The translations under genes and the position numbers were made by a program. Below are positions 24,701 through 37,500 of a stretch of 64,000 bases of DNA, piece by piece. The stretch spans positions 724,712-788,711 of the forward strand of contig RPFO01000164.1 of the NCBI GenBank assembly GCA_009746045.1, written 5' to 3'. The first letter of the stretch is position 1. Each line of letters begins with the position of its first letter. A model generated the notes under the pieces. That model did no database searches and was not told the origin of the DNA. It saw only the letters and a program-made list of their open reading frames with translations. Origin of the DNA: Mesostigma viride. Its lineage: Eukaryota > Streptophyta > Mesostigmatophyceae > Mesostigmatales > Mesostigmataceae.

Positions 24701-27700
24701 GAGGGATCCATTAATGTTTGTGCCAGAGAAGGAGGTGAGGGATCCATTAATGTTTGTGCCAGAGAAGGAGGTGAGGGATCCATTAATGTTTGTGCCAGAG
24801 AAGGAGGTGAGGGATCAAGTAATGTTTGTGCCAGAGAAGGAGGTGAGGGATCCATTAATGTTTGTGCCAGAGAAGGAGGTGAGGGATCCATTAATGTTTG
24901 TGCCAGAGAAGGAGGTGAGGGATCAAGTAATGTTTGTGCCAGAGAAGGAGGTGAGGGATCCATTAATGTTTGTGCCAGAGAAGGAGGTGAGGGATCCATT
25001 AATGTTTGTGCCAGAGAAGGAGGTGAGGGATCAAGTAATGTTTGTGCCAGAGAAGGAGGTGAGGGATCCATTAATGTTTGTGCCAGAGAAGGAGGTGAGG
25101 GATCCATTAATGTTTGTGCCAGAGAAGGAGGTGAGGGATCCATTAATGTTTGTGCCAGAGAAGGAGGTGAGGGATCAAGTAATGTTTGTGCCAGAGAAGG
25201 AGGTGAGGGATCCATTAATGTTTGTGCCAGAGAAGGAGGTGAGGGATCCATTAATGTTTGTGCCAGAGAAGGAGGTGAGGGATCCATTAATGTTTGTGCC
25301 AGAGAAGGAGGTGAGGGATCAAGTAATGTTTGTGCCAGAGAAGGAGGTGAGGGATCCATTAATGTTTGTGCCAGAGAAGGAGGTGAGGGATCCATTAATG
25401 TTTGTGCCAGAGAAGGAGGTGAGGGATCCATTAATGTTTGTGCCAGAGAAGGAGGTGAGGGATCAAGTAATGTTTGTGCCAGAGAAGGAGGTGAGGGATC
25501 AAGTAATGTTTGTGCCAGAGAAGGAGGTGAGGGATCCATTAATGTTTGTGCCAGAGAAGGAGGTGAGGGATCCATTAATGTTTGTGCCAGAGAAGGAGGT
25601 GAGGGATCCATTAATGTTTGTGCCAGAGAAGGAGGTGAGGGATCCATTAATGTTTGTGCCAGAGAAGGAGGTGAGGGATCCATTAATGTTTGTGCCAGAG
25701 AAGGAGGTGAGGGATCCATTAATGTTTGTGCCAGAGAAGGAGGTGAGGGATCCATTAATGTTTGTGCCAGAGAAGGAGGTGAGGGATCCATTAATGTTTG
25801 TGCCAGAGAAGGAGGTGAGGGATCCATTAATGTTTGTGCCAGAGAAGGAGGTGAGGGATCCATTAATGTTTGTGCCAGAGAAGGAGGTGAGGGATCAAGT
25901 AATGTTTGTGCCAGAGAAGGAGGTGAGGGATCCATTAATGTTTGTGCCAGAGAAGGAGGTGAGGGATCCATTAATGTTTGTGCCAGAGAAGGAGGTGAGG
26001 GATCCATTAATGTTTGTGCCAGAGAAGGAGGTGAGGGATCCATTAATGTTTGTGCCAGAGAAGGAGGTGAGGGATCCATTAATGTTTGTGCCAGAGAAGG
26101 AGGTGAGGGATCCATTAATGTTTGTGCCAGAGAAGGAGGTGAGGGATCCATTAATGTTTGTGCCAGAGAAGGAGGTGAGGGATCCATTAATGTTTGTGCC
26201 AGAGAAGGAGGTGAGGGATCCATTAATGTTTGTGCCAGAGAAGGAGGTGAGGGATCCATTAATGTTTGTGCCAGAGAAGGAGGTGAGGGATCCATTAATG
26301 TTTGTGCCAGAGAAGGAGGTGAGGGATCAAGTAATGTTTGTGCCAGAGAAGGAGGTGAGGGATCCATTAATGTTTGTGCCAGAGAAGGAGGTGAGGGATC
26401 CATTAATGTTTGTGCCAGAGAAGGAGGTGAGGGATCAAGTAATGTTTGTGCCAGAGAAGGAGGTGAGGGATCCATTAATGTTTGTGCCAGAGAAGGAGGT
26501 GAGGGATCCATTAATGTTTGTGCCAGAGAAGGAGGTGAGGGATCCATTAATGTTTGTGCCAGAGAAGGAGGTGAGGGATCCATTAATGTTTGTGCCAGAG
26601 AAGGAGGTGAGGGATCCATTAATGTTTGTGCCAGAGAAGGAGGTGAGGGATCCATTAATGTTTGTGCCAGAGAAGGAGGTGAGGGATCCATTAATGTTTG
26701 TGCCAGAGAAGGAGGTGAGGGATCCATTAATGTTTGTGCCAGAGAAGGAGGTGAGGGATCCATTAATGTTTGTGCCAGAGAAGGAGGTGAGGGATCAAGT
26801 AATGTTTGTGCCAGAGAAGGAGGTGAGGGATCAAGTAATGTTTGTGCCAGAGAAGGAGGTGAGGGATCCATTAATGTTTGTGCCAGAGAAGGAGGTGAGG
26901 GATCCATTAATGTTTGTGCCAGAGAAGGAGGTGAGGGATCCATTAATGTTTGTGCCAGAGAAGGAGGTGAGGGATCCATTAATGTTTGTGCCAGAGAAGG
27001 AGGTGAGGGATCAAGTAATGTTTGTGCCAGAGAAGGAGGTGAGGGATCCATTAATGTTTGTGCCAGAGAAGGAGGTGAGGGATCCATTAATGTTTGTGCC
27101 AGAGAAGGAGGTGAGGGATCCATTAATGTTTGTGCCAGAGAAGGAGGTGAGGGATCCATTAATGTTTGTGCCAGAGAAGGAGGTGAGGGATCAAGTAATG
27201 TTTGTGCCAGAGAAGGAGGTGAGGGATCCATTAATGTTTGTGCCAGAGAAGGAGGTGAGGGATCAAGTAATGTTTGTGCCAGAGAAGGAGGTGAGGGATC
27301 CATTAATGTTTGTGCCAGAGAAGGAGGTGAGGGATCCATTAATGTTTGTGCCAGAGAAGGAGGTGAGGGATCCATTAATGTTTGTGCCAGAGAAGGAGGT
27401 GAGGGATCCATTAATGTTTGTGCCAGAGAAGGAGGTGAGGGATCCATTAATGTTTGTGCCAGAGAAGGAGGTGAGGGATCCATTAATGTTTGTGCCAGAG
27501 AAGGAGGTGAGGGATCAAGTAATGTTTGTGCCAGAGAAGGAGGTGAGGGATCCATTAATGTTTGTGCCAGAGAAGGAGGTGAGGGATCAAGTAATGTTTG
27601 TGCCAGAGAAGGAGGTGAGGGATCCATTAATGTTTGTGCCAGAGAAGGAGGTGAGGGATCCATTAATGTTTGTGCCAGAGAAGGAGGTGAGGGATCCATT

Positions 27701-29980
27701 AATGTTTGTGCCAGAGAAGGAGGTGAGGGATCAAGTAATGTTTGTGCCAGAGAAGGAGGTGAGGGATCCATTAATGTTTGTGCCAGAGAAGGAGGTGAGG
27801 GATCCATTAATGTTTGTGCCAGAGAAGGAGGTGAGGGATCCATTAATGTTTGTGCCAGAGAAGGAGGTGAGGGATCCATTAATGTTTGTGCCAGAGAAGG
27901 AGGTGAGGGATCCATTAATGTTTGTGCCAGAGAAGGAGGTGAGGGATCCAGTAATGTTTGTGCCAGAGAAGGAGGTGAGGGATCCATTAATGTTTGTGCC
28001 AGAGAAGGAGGTGAGGGATCAAGTAATGTTTGTGCCAGAGAAGGAGGTGAGGGATCCATTAATGTTTGTGCCAGAGAAGGAGGTGAGGGATCCATTAATG
28101 TTTGTGCCAGAGAAGGAGGTGAGGGATCCATTAATGTTTGTGCCAGAGAAGGAGGTGAGGGCGAGGCATGGTCGGCACGGTGGTGGGGAAGCATCTACCA
28201 CCAAGAGAAGCACACCTGCAATCCCAGAGCGTGGCACAGTATGGCAGGGGTCGAGCCCTGACAAAGCGCACAGGCATGCCACCCCTGGGGGGTGGTAAGC
28301 CGCATTAAAACATCGTCGCCACAAAGGGACGGGGATGCATCATCTGGAGCATCAGGCACCGACTCATTTGCGTCATCATGTAGAATAGAGTGGACAATAA
28401 ATACAGCGACATCAAGTTTGGTCCCCCTCACCAGCAAGGTCCGCTACGGTTCCCCTTCATATCATGCTGGGCCGCCCCTGATCAGAGATAATGGTCCCTG
28501 GAGTCCCCTCCGAGGGACAAGCATGCAAGGATGCAGGCACTCATGGGAGGCAAGCAAATAAGGAGTCTTGTGCCTAACCATGCATACGACGCATACACAA
28601 ACAGCCCTGGAAAATACCAAGTGAGGGGTGCCAGGATCTAACCCAAACACTAATCAAAGCCATGAACGAATGCAAGGGCCTTAAGCATGGAACCACGACT
28701 CACATAGCTGGCAGCGATTAGCAGTCAATAATAGCCAACTTGGTAAGGCCAGCTGACCTCTGTCCTTAGCTGTCCAGTAAGGATTGTCTATGGTGCCACG
28801 GCACACACCTCATCCTGCAGGTTAAGCTCAGGCATGCAGGGCAACATGTGTGCGCGCCACTGCGGTCACATAGAAGGAACTCCCTAATCACCCCCCATCC
28901 AAGATGCAATGCCACCCCCCCCACACACACGGCATGTATGCCTGGTCAGTCAGGCAACGCAGTCAACCATGCGGCACCTCCACCCCCCCGACTGCCACCT
29001 GCCTGTGCGCACTGCATGTCCGCAAGCAGAGAAATTGCGTCCGGGACACGGCCCGCCGTGACGTGCGCCTGCATGAGCGCCTCCCAGTCTTCGCGGGAGA
29101 GGTGCCGCGTCAGCCCGTCCTTGCCCTGTTGCATGGCTTGCCGCAGTTGCGTCGCCAGATGTACATCGCCTGCCCGTGCGCAGGCCCGCAGGATGGCCGA
29201 ATAGCAGTGATGGTTCGGCAGCACGCCCATGCTTTCCATGGACTGCCACACCAAGCGCGCGTCATGGGCATCACCGCGCCACACACAGCCGCGCAGTATG
29301 GCCGCGAATGTCGACGCGTCCGGCGCCCATGCTCCCAACACAGCCAGACTGGGTAGCAGAGCAAGTGCTTGCAAGACTTTCCCAACTCGGGCGAACTGCT
29401 CCAGCAGCACCCCGTGCGTGAGGCCGTTGACCAGCCCGTGTTTGCAACCGAGCTTGTACGCCTCGAGCGCGTCGTCTACTTGGCCGTCCCGTCCGAGCTG
29501 CTGGACCAGGTCGTTGAGATCGAATGGGCTCAAACCGGTCTCGGACCGGCATGTCGCGGCTCGTAATTTCGTCAACCGGGTGGAGGGATTCGAAGCAGGC
29601 CTCGCCACTGGCGGCGGTTTTCTTTTCCATTCGTCCCTTTTCTTCTGCGTCAGGTAATAATACAACGCGGGGTCCACACGGCTGTGAACCCTGCGCGCAG
29701 AAGGGAATGCCATCCATGGCTGGATCCATGGGCCAGACAAGGGAATTGCACTAAAGCATGTTGGGGACTGAAAACGAGGCGATAAAGATATCGCCCTAGT
29801 TAGGCGTGGCGCTAAACAGACAGGTTCTGACAGCATACGATGCGGACCTGCAATGCAGTCGGCCGGGAGTCGTTCCGGAAGCCCGCCAGCTGTGGCCCAT
29901 TTCGTCACAAAACGACGAAGCCGAAGCAGCGATGGAGCCGAAATGCGACGAATAGCTGTTACTTGATGACGCATGTGCAC
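21709..29980 (-). CDS. Pentatricopeptide repeat (PPR) organelle RNA-binding protein
   Basis: Exon A 29003-29980, exon B 22993-23869, exon C 21709-22400; 848 residues. The start gives an Arg-rich, acid-poor N-terminus (MRHQVTAIRRISAPSLLRLRR) consistent with mitochondrial or plastid targeting. PPR helices follow from about residue 150: STFAAILRGCVWRGDAHDA, CYSAILRACARAGDVHLA, DWEALMQAHVTAGRVPDA, TYALLLAGCARHGRGRDA, then after a 140-residue low-complexity insert TYSLLVRACCFLGDVPAA and ALEILACACRDAGDARSA. Splice choices are fixed by the 35-residue PPR period. Exon A to B requires a GC donor (ACAG/GCAGGT); B to C is GT-AG. Target RNA unknown. Exon A-B intron holds a 3.9-kb minisatellite. Confidence 0.85.
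24258..28160. repeat. 36-bp minisatellite, about 108 copies, in PPR intron
   Basis: About 3.9 kb of head-to-tail 36-bp units (core GAGAAGGAGGTGAGGGATCC). Two variants alternate irregularly: GATCCATTAATG and GATCAAGTAATG. One hybrid, GATCCAGTAATG, occurs at about 27946. Units are otherwise nearly identical, implying recent homogenisation. ORFs of more than 1,300 codons on both strands exist only because the unit length is a multiple of 3 and lacks stops. Confidence 0.97.
28161..29002. other. Remaining intron of the PPR gene
   Basis: This stretch between the minisatellite and the exon A donor has no recognisable coding or repeat content. Confidence 0.45.
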
Positions 29981-30541
29981 CTACGGGGCAGCAGGTGGAT
30001 CCGTCAGTATTACATTTTCTGGATAACGAAGTGCAATGTTAGGAGCGAAGTGGATGATGGCGACCATTGAAGAAAGACGCCATGCCATGGAATTCGACGC
30101 AAGGCGGCCTTGCACTTCTATCGTTAACCCCATACATGAGCTGTTGTTTCATGGGTCTAGCTGATTAGAATTGCACAGCTTCCGACGATGCAGCGGTTCG
30201 CTTCGTGCCAAGGAGAGCCATAGCTGCACGCGTCCACGTTACAATCGCTAGTCACGTGCCTCCGAGGCAGGTGACGATGACAGCACAACAGGTTCGGAAG
30301 ACCGTTCGGTGGTGAGTCCGAGTCGTGACTTTTGCTACAGTTCAGTACTGTACAGCGTACGTCGATCCCGGAGCGCCGGTCGGCCGGCTCCAGGACAGCG
30401 CCGGGCCCTACAGTACAGTACAGTACTGTAGCCGATTTATGTCCACGGACCCCTGGAAACCCGGCCTCAGAGTTGGTCAAATACACTACCGTACAGTACT
30501 GTACAGTGTACTGTACTGTATACTGTATGAGGTCCCAACGA
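29981..30541. other. Region upstream of PPR gene with GTAC palindrome cluster
   Basis: The PPR promoter should lie here. Between about 30340 and 30535 there are repeated GTACAGTACTGTAC-like palindromes, with perfect copies near 30420 and 30490. No coding sequence is seen. Confidence 0.5.
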
Positions 30542-30966
30542 CCCCACTATATATATATTAAAAATATAATTACTTACAGCAGAGTGAAATCACTCAAACC
30601 AAAGCAAACGCCCAGCTATAAACCTATATACAGAGCCATGTCAAAGCTCTATACTACGATAAGACCAATGGAAACGCCTAACGGGAGGAACCTAATAGCC
30701 CTGCTGCACCGCAAAATCAGCCCGCGTACGGCGGAGCATGATGTCAGCCATGGCCCGAGTCAGCGCCACCGACAAGCGCTGACGCCAATATGACGTCCAG
30801 GTCCGCGCCGACCATGGGGCCCGCTGGCCCTCCAGGTCCAGCCGATCCTCCCGGAGCCGGCAACACTCCTTGAAGAAGGCGGAGGTCAGGGGCCCCATGG
30901 CCCCAAACTCCTCCAGGACAAAGGGCACCACACGATGGTGCCCGACGTCGCCCCACTATATATATA
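30542..30966 (-). mobile_element. 5'-truncated copy of the RLE-type LINE, with 16-bp target duplication
   Basis: Reverse complement of 30558-30950 matches the last about 390 bp of the full element at 56-60.7 kb, including the final 79 codons and the 3' UTR, apparently without differences. The copy is flanked by identical CCCCACTATATATATA at 30542-30557 and 30951-30966. The 5' junction shares CC with the element, a common trait of target-primed reverse transcription. The element 3' end reads ATTATATTTTTAA. Confidence 0.92.
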
Positions 30967-31538
30967 CCCCAGTCCCAGTAGTTATACAGCATGTAATAAG
31001 CGCCGCGCCAAAACACCAGGCGCCAGGCGCAGGGCGCTACAGTAGTGGCCGAGTGGCCGCGAGATGGCCGGTGACAGGCGATCGAGGCGAGTGGCATGGT
31101 GACACGTGTCAAATATAGTAGTCATGTCATGGTATTTTGGCCCCGATATACACAGATACACCAGTAAATAGTGTAATTATTAAAGTAAATGAGTAGTTCT
31201 AGTGATTTTGCCAACCCTACCCGGCCTCCATTTCGATCGAGTCTTGCCATTAATTAATTAATTAATTAATTAATTAATTAATTAATTATTAATTAATTAA
31301 TTACCTCACCACAAGTCATCCCCTTAACTTACGTTATGGCGGACTAGCCTTGCAACCAGGCATCATAGTTGTTCATATTCCTTAGCCCCATTCCAAGCTC
31401 TTGCTCGTTTGTCATGTCTTTACCTGCCTTTACCTGGGTAATGGGTTTGCTGATGAGAGAATTCGCCTGCTTTTATCTTAAATCTTCCTCAGGGCTGCTA
31501 TCGGCCGCAACACATATCCATTTTCGGGGTGGGGAGAA
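30967..31538. other. Upstream region of M8 gene with ATTA tract
   Basis: An (ATTA)n tract lies at 31249-31302. The M8 promoter is expected here, but no element is identified. Confidence 0.45.
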
Positions 31539-34500
31539 ATGAGGAACCGCGGTGTTGTGGCCGCTTGTCTTTTGTTCCTTGGGGCCTCCCTATCGGATAG
31601 CTTCTCGCATGCCCAGCATGACCATGGAGACGGCGTACCCTGTATACATGACGCAGTCTTGCCGGATGTGGAAAAGACGGTGCGCTTTAAGAGAGTAGGC
31701 AGCATAGTGAAGGCGAAACCGGGGGAAATTACGCTGCGGGAGGCCTCCGGTGGGCACCTTTTCCGCATTCATGTTATTTACCAGCTGGATTCCATAACCT
31801 GGCACTTAGCTTCAAATCCGCCTCGTGCGACCTTGGTGCGAAGCTTCTTGAAAGAGAAGCTGTTCCCCTCGGCAGTCAAGGTTGTCCAGAAAGTTCTTCG
31901 GCTGCGAACACCTGTGGAGGGTCCGCTCCTGCTGGAGCGGGCTTGCATCCGGATACGGGAGACCGACCCCCCCGAGTGCGTGGCGTTCTCGGGAAACACG
32001 TGCCTGGAAGGCACCCTGAACGACACCCTGTTCGCGGGGAGGCGCGAATGCCGCACTCAAGGCAACTGCGTCGACATCCCAGATGGTGAAGGGGCCCCTG
32101 GTGCTGACCTGGTGCTGCTGGTCACTGCAAAGCACTCGCTCCTGTGCCAGAGTACCCCTTCCCTCCTTGCGGTGGCGCTCCACTGCAGCCAGGACCTGGA
32201 CACCGACCGGCCCACCTCGGGCGGCATCAACTTCTGCCCCGACAACCTGGACGCCAACTACGGTAAGGGTACAACCTGGACGCCAACGACCGTAAGGGTA
32301 ATGTACCTACTTCCCCGGCTTGATACTTGCAGTACCGTTGTGGCACCAGGCACATACGCGCTAACCTGCTCACCCACTACGATAAGCAGCTGCCTGTTAC
32401 AGCTACGGGTTGACACCCACTTTGCAATTTGGTACGTGGCACATGGGGCTACTACCAGCAATATGACACAAGAATGGTGGATGGGGCAGGGTGGGTATCC
32501 TCTGCTTTCAACTTGTTCTGACATGCAATTGTTCCTAATTGGCATGGCTTTCCTCAAGTTTGGCTTAAAACCTGCTACAATACCAATAACCTTCACTGGC
32601 TAAAGGCTGCTTCACTCATGGTCTATACTTGTTATGTGGCTCCTTCTTCTCATATGACCTGTAAGTGGACCTATAAGTACACACATGAGTGGACGTGTGT
32701 TGTGGGCTGGTGCGTTGCCTGCTTGCTACTTGGTGGCCACCCGTCCATTAACCTGGCACACGCGGCCCTGCTAGCACGTGCGCATGCCCCTTGCTAGCAC
32801 ATGCACATGGCTGTGATGTGAAGTAAGCGAAAGAGAACTAATAGTAGTAGCCGGGTTCAGATGGGTCATGATTGGTGACATGATGGGGGTGGTAGCCAAC
32901 ATGTTGCTTGAGCTTGTATATAGGTGGCTTATTTAGTCCACGACTCATTTTGTTCATTTGCAGCACAATATTCATATGGTAAGAGGACATTTTGCATTCA
33001 GACATACACTTTGGGTTAATTCGTCCATTCATTTTTTCATCCACATCCCAGGCCTCCTTTGTCCTGCTGTTGTGTCCATCCATCCAAAGAGGCAACTGCA
33101 TTCATAACCACCATCAACTGTTTGGGCTCCCTTCCCCTTCCCCTTCCCCTCCACTCTCCACTCTCCACGCTCCCCCTCTCCCCTCACCGCCACCACAGAC
33201 GACGACATCAGCTGGCTGCGCCAGCTCAACACGGCGGTGCACGAGCTGGTCCACGTGCTCGGCTTTTCCTCCTCGCTCTTCCCGTACTACCGCGACCCGA
33301 CGGGGAAGCCCCGCAACCCGCGCGATGTCTCCGGCGCACTGATCCCGGGTTCCGACACCAACGTGGTCCAGCGGGCCGGTGACGGGGTGTCCCGCCTGAT
33401 CACGCCGAAAGTGGTCGAGGCCGCACAATCCCAGCTGGATTGCACGACCCTCACGGGGGCAGCATTAGAGAATGTTGGCGGCCCGGCCACGGCGTCATCG
33501 CACTGGGAGGCGAGGCTGTGGAACACAGAGCTCATGATGGGGACGATCGCACGTGAGCGCGTGCTGTCCAAGCTGACCTTGGCCGCGCTGGAGGATTCCG
33601 GATGGTACCTACCTGTGTATGAGCACGGGAGCCTGCTGCGGTTCGGGTACGGAAAGGGCTGCGACTTCGCGCGGCTGTCGTGTGCGCCGGGGCCGAACCT
33701 CCCAGCGGTGTTTGACGGCACGTACTGCGACGGGGAGCCGAAATTCACCGTCTTTGATGGCGTCTCGACCGAGATGCCCGACCTGTGCACGGCGGACGAC
33801 ATCTCCGTCGGCTCGTGCACCGCGTGCGAGTCCTGGGGGGGCGTCTCGGCGTGCCTCTTCGACGGCTGCAGCCAGGTGCAAGGGAACAGCCGCCGGCGCT
33901 GCGACGACCTCCGCAACGTGGGCAGCGCTACCAATCCCAACGCGCCTGAGTTCTGGGGCCAGCGCTACTCGCTCTCGTCACGCTGCTTCCCCGACGGTGA
34001 GGCCTCCTGGATCAAGGCCACCACCGCGGGGACGATCCGCCGCCCACCACGTGGCGCCGGCTGCTACCTCCGACAATGCGCGCGGTCCAACGACGGCACC
34101 TGGCGGCTTCAAGTGAGGGTCGGCGACAACGACTGGGTTTCCTGTGTGGACAGGGCAGTGGTGAACGTGAGCCGTGGCGAGTTCCAGTCGGCCTCCATCG
34201 GCCCCTGCCCTGTCGCTGCCGAGTACTGCCCCTTCCACAGCTGCCCGAGCGAGTGCTCCCAAAACGGCGTGTGCTTCGACGGCGCCTGCCACTGCTATGT
34301 GGGATACGTGGGTGCGGTGTGCGACCAGCGCGCCTGCACAGATGTGTCCTGCGCGCCCGACGGCTACTGCGACCCGGATTCAGGGCTGTGCAAGTCCCAC
34401 CCGGCACCCTCACCGCCAGGTAGTTGGGGCAGCGGTTCACACAAGAATGAGTTCGTTGCTGGCATTTTGTGGGCAGGAGCGCGTGGTCCGCTTGTCTGCC

Positions 34501-37500
34501 GGTGTCATTGAAGTGGCCTGGAAAGAATGGATGGCTCATATATTGGGTAGAAACCTTCTTGCCTATCTGCTGCGTTATCCAAACATGGAGAATGTCTACA
34601 ATTGACGTTTACATGTGATAGGCGCATTTGTTAGTGGACAGTTGTGAAAGGGGCGTATCATGTTGTGAGTGACGCGTGTTTTGGCTGTGCGCCCTGCGGT
34701 TTATCCATGGCAGCAGCAAGCGTGAGTACACATAAATGACATGAGTACTCGTGATAAGCTGAGTACACGTAGAAGGGGTGGCCTTGTTTGAGCAGCCCTT
34801 TGAGATAAAGTTTGGATAAGACCAACTGTGTGGTCATCGTACAAGTGGTAATAGTTGGAATATATTTGCACAACCAGCACCAGAGATGGGTCCTGGAATG
34901 CATGTTGATAAGGAACGGCGCCAGGTACCAAAGGTTGCAGCTACTTTGCTGATTTCAAGCCGGCAACCTGCAGTAATGTTGGGTGAGTATGGTAAGATGT
35001 AGACTCATTGTTTGTACCTGTTGTCAAGCTATGTCTGGTATGTTACATGTACAGTTGTGAATTGCAGTGCCATGGACCCATGTTCAAGCCCCGCACATTG
35101 CCATGCTCTTGTTTGACATCTGCTGGCCTTTTGTTGTGCTCCTTGTCGGGGTTACTTCCCATGCTGTGCTGCCACCTGGACAAACGTGGTGACAGAAGCA
35201 CCCTCTACTCCATATCCAGCAGAGCCTTCAGAGCCGCCGCCATCCCCTGCTCCGCCTCGGTTCCCCCCAGGCAACACGATGGAGGATGCGTACCTCATCC
35301 CGGCGCTCCCTTTCCGTTTTGAGGGCAACACGGAGCTGTTTGAGGACAGCTACTCACTTTGTGACTATGCCACACCTGGGCCCGATATGGTGTTCAAGTT
35401 CACAACAAGACAGGCGACCAGCATTACAGTCTCCCTCTGTGGCAGCAGCTTTGATACTGTCCTGTCAATTTTCTTCTCGCCCGTGAGTGCTCCAACTTGC
35501 AATGATGACTACTGCGGGCTACAGAGCCAAGTCTTTGTGCAACTGTTGGCAAATGAGACAGTGTACCTTTTTGTTGACGGCTTTTATAACCTCAGCAAAG
35601 GAGCGTTTTCGATTTATGTGACTGAAGGTGGTAAGTAGTAGAGGGGTATTCCCGGTAAACTTTAACTGCTAAGATTTTTTTCTGGATAAAGCGCAGCAGC
35701 AATGTGTGTTGAAGGGAAGGATAGAGGGAGGATGGCAGGGACGAGAGGAAGGGGGAGGGGGGAGGGTGGGGAGGGGGAGGAGGGGGGGAGGGGGGGGGGG
35801 GGGGGAAGGGGGGGGGGGGGAAGGGGGGGGGGGGGGGGAAGGGGGCGGGGGGGGGGGGGGGGGGGGAGGGGGGGGGGGGCAGGGGGGGGGGGGGGCAGGG
35901 GGGGGGGGGGGGGGCAGGGGGGGGGGGGGCAGGGGGGGGGGGGCAGGGGGGGGGGGGGCAGGGGGGGGGGGGCAGGGGGGGGGCAGGGGGGCAGGGGGGG
36001 GCAGGGGGCAGGGGGGCAGGGGGGGGCAGGGGGGGGGGGGAAAGGGGGGGGGGAGGGGGGGGGGGGAGGGGAGGGGGGGGGGGGAGGGGGGGGAGGGGGG
36101 GGGGAGGGGGGCGGGAGGGGGGGGGGAGAGGGAAGGGAGAGAGAAGGGGGGGAAAGGGAGTGTGAAGGGGGGGGGGAAGTAGGAAGGAGAGGGAAGTGCA
36201 GGGGTTGGAAGGGGAGAGAGGGAGGATTGCATAGAGGGGAAAGCCTCAGCTTTCAAATGGGGCTGGGGTTTGTGCACAGCTAGCCTACCTGAACCCTAGG
36301 CTCAGAGCCCTAAGACCAATAAAAGCCCAAGGCATCAAACAGCTACCTTTTCTACCTTAGCAAGTGAGTTGTGGCGCTCACCCACCAGTGTGGGAAATCG
36401 CTGCCAGATGCAGAGCAGAAAAACGTGCTGGTTACTGGTCAATTTGAGCTCGAGAGAAAGTAATTTGAAGATAGACTGCGACCCTGCACAGCATTGTGTA
36501 TGGTACGTACTGCACGCGCTAGCATTCTTCCGTTGTTTTGCAGTTTACTGTCTCATTCTTGCTGGACCGTCTAATAGGTCCTAGCAGGTCCTAACAGCTC
36601 CTGTTTGGACAGAGCTATGTTTAGCAACTGCTAGGAATTTCGCTGATGCAGCCGGCTCGAAAGTATTCAGTTGTTCTGTGTGTTTTGCTGCTTAAAATGG
36701 GTTGGTGCATTGCTAGCCTGTCTGAGTTATCTGCACTGAAGTTCGTGAGAGAATACAGTTTGTGGCAGATACGTCTGGAGTTGCTACCAGCTCTTTTTTT
36801 CTTTCTTGCTACTTTGTCGGCTGGCTTCGTGTTATCTGCAAGCTAGGCTGAACAACGGTCGCAGGCTTTCACAAAGTTTTGCACCATGAACAGGAAACTT
36901 TGAACACCATGTTATCGTGCAGATATTTCAGCATCTCTTGCGTTGATTCCTCGACGTTGTCCGTACCTTTGACGCGTGTGTGATGTGCATGCAGATATCA
37001 GCATCTCTGCTCCGAATTTCACGTATCGTGAACGCAGCTTTGGCGCTCCCTCCCCAGCGCCCGCGATCGCGATTGGACCGGGGTATATCGTCACGGTTGT
37101 CAACTCCCTCTTTGGGCGGGCCCTCTACCGCGTGTATGCGAAGAATCCTTGGCTTCTCGTCAAGCAGTCCTTTTTGACCCAGTTCCACCGCTCGAACACC
37201 ATCTGCCGGACGGGACCCTTCGTGGGTGCCCCCAACGCCCTGTACGACCACTTGGCCGACCGCTGGCTGATCATGGAGGTGGCGCGCAACGCCACAGGAG
37301 GGCATTTTCTGTGCCTGCTGGCCTCTTTCACAAATGTACCCTACGGCCTGCTCTACCGTGGGTACACCATCGCGCTTCCAGGCGACCCGGCCAACGTAGT
37401 TATCAGCATGATGCCCGAAGCATACTACTTTGCTACGAGTGAGGGCGTTCCCGCTGTCTATGCACTGGACCGGCTGACCCTGGTGGGGGCCCGCGTAGGC

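Noticed and set aside
24235-28298. ORFs of 1,319-1,343 codons on both strands
   Set aside because: They are stop-free readings of a 36-bp repeat in an intron; the unit length is divisible by 3 and all frames look equally open.
35702-36283. Gly-rich and Pro-rich ORFs (wall-protein-like)
   Set aside because: Translations of the poly-G tract inside the M8 intron.
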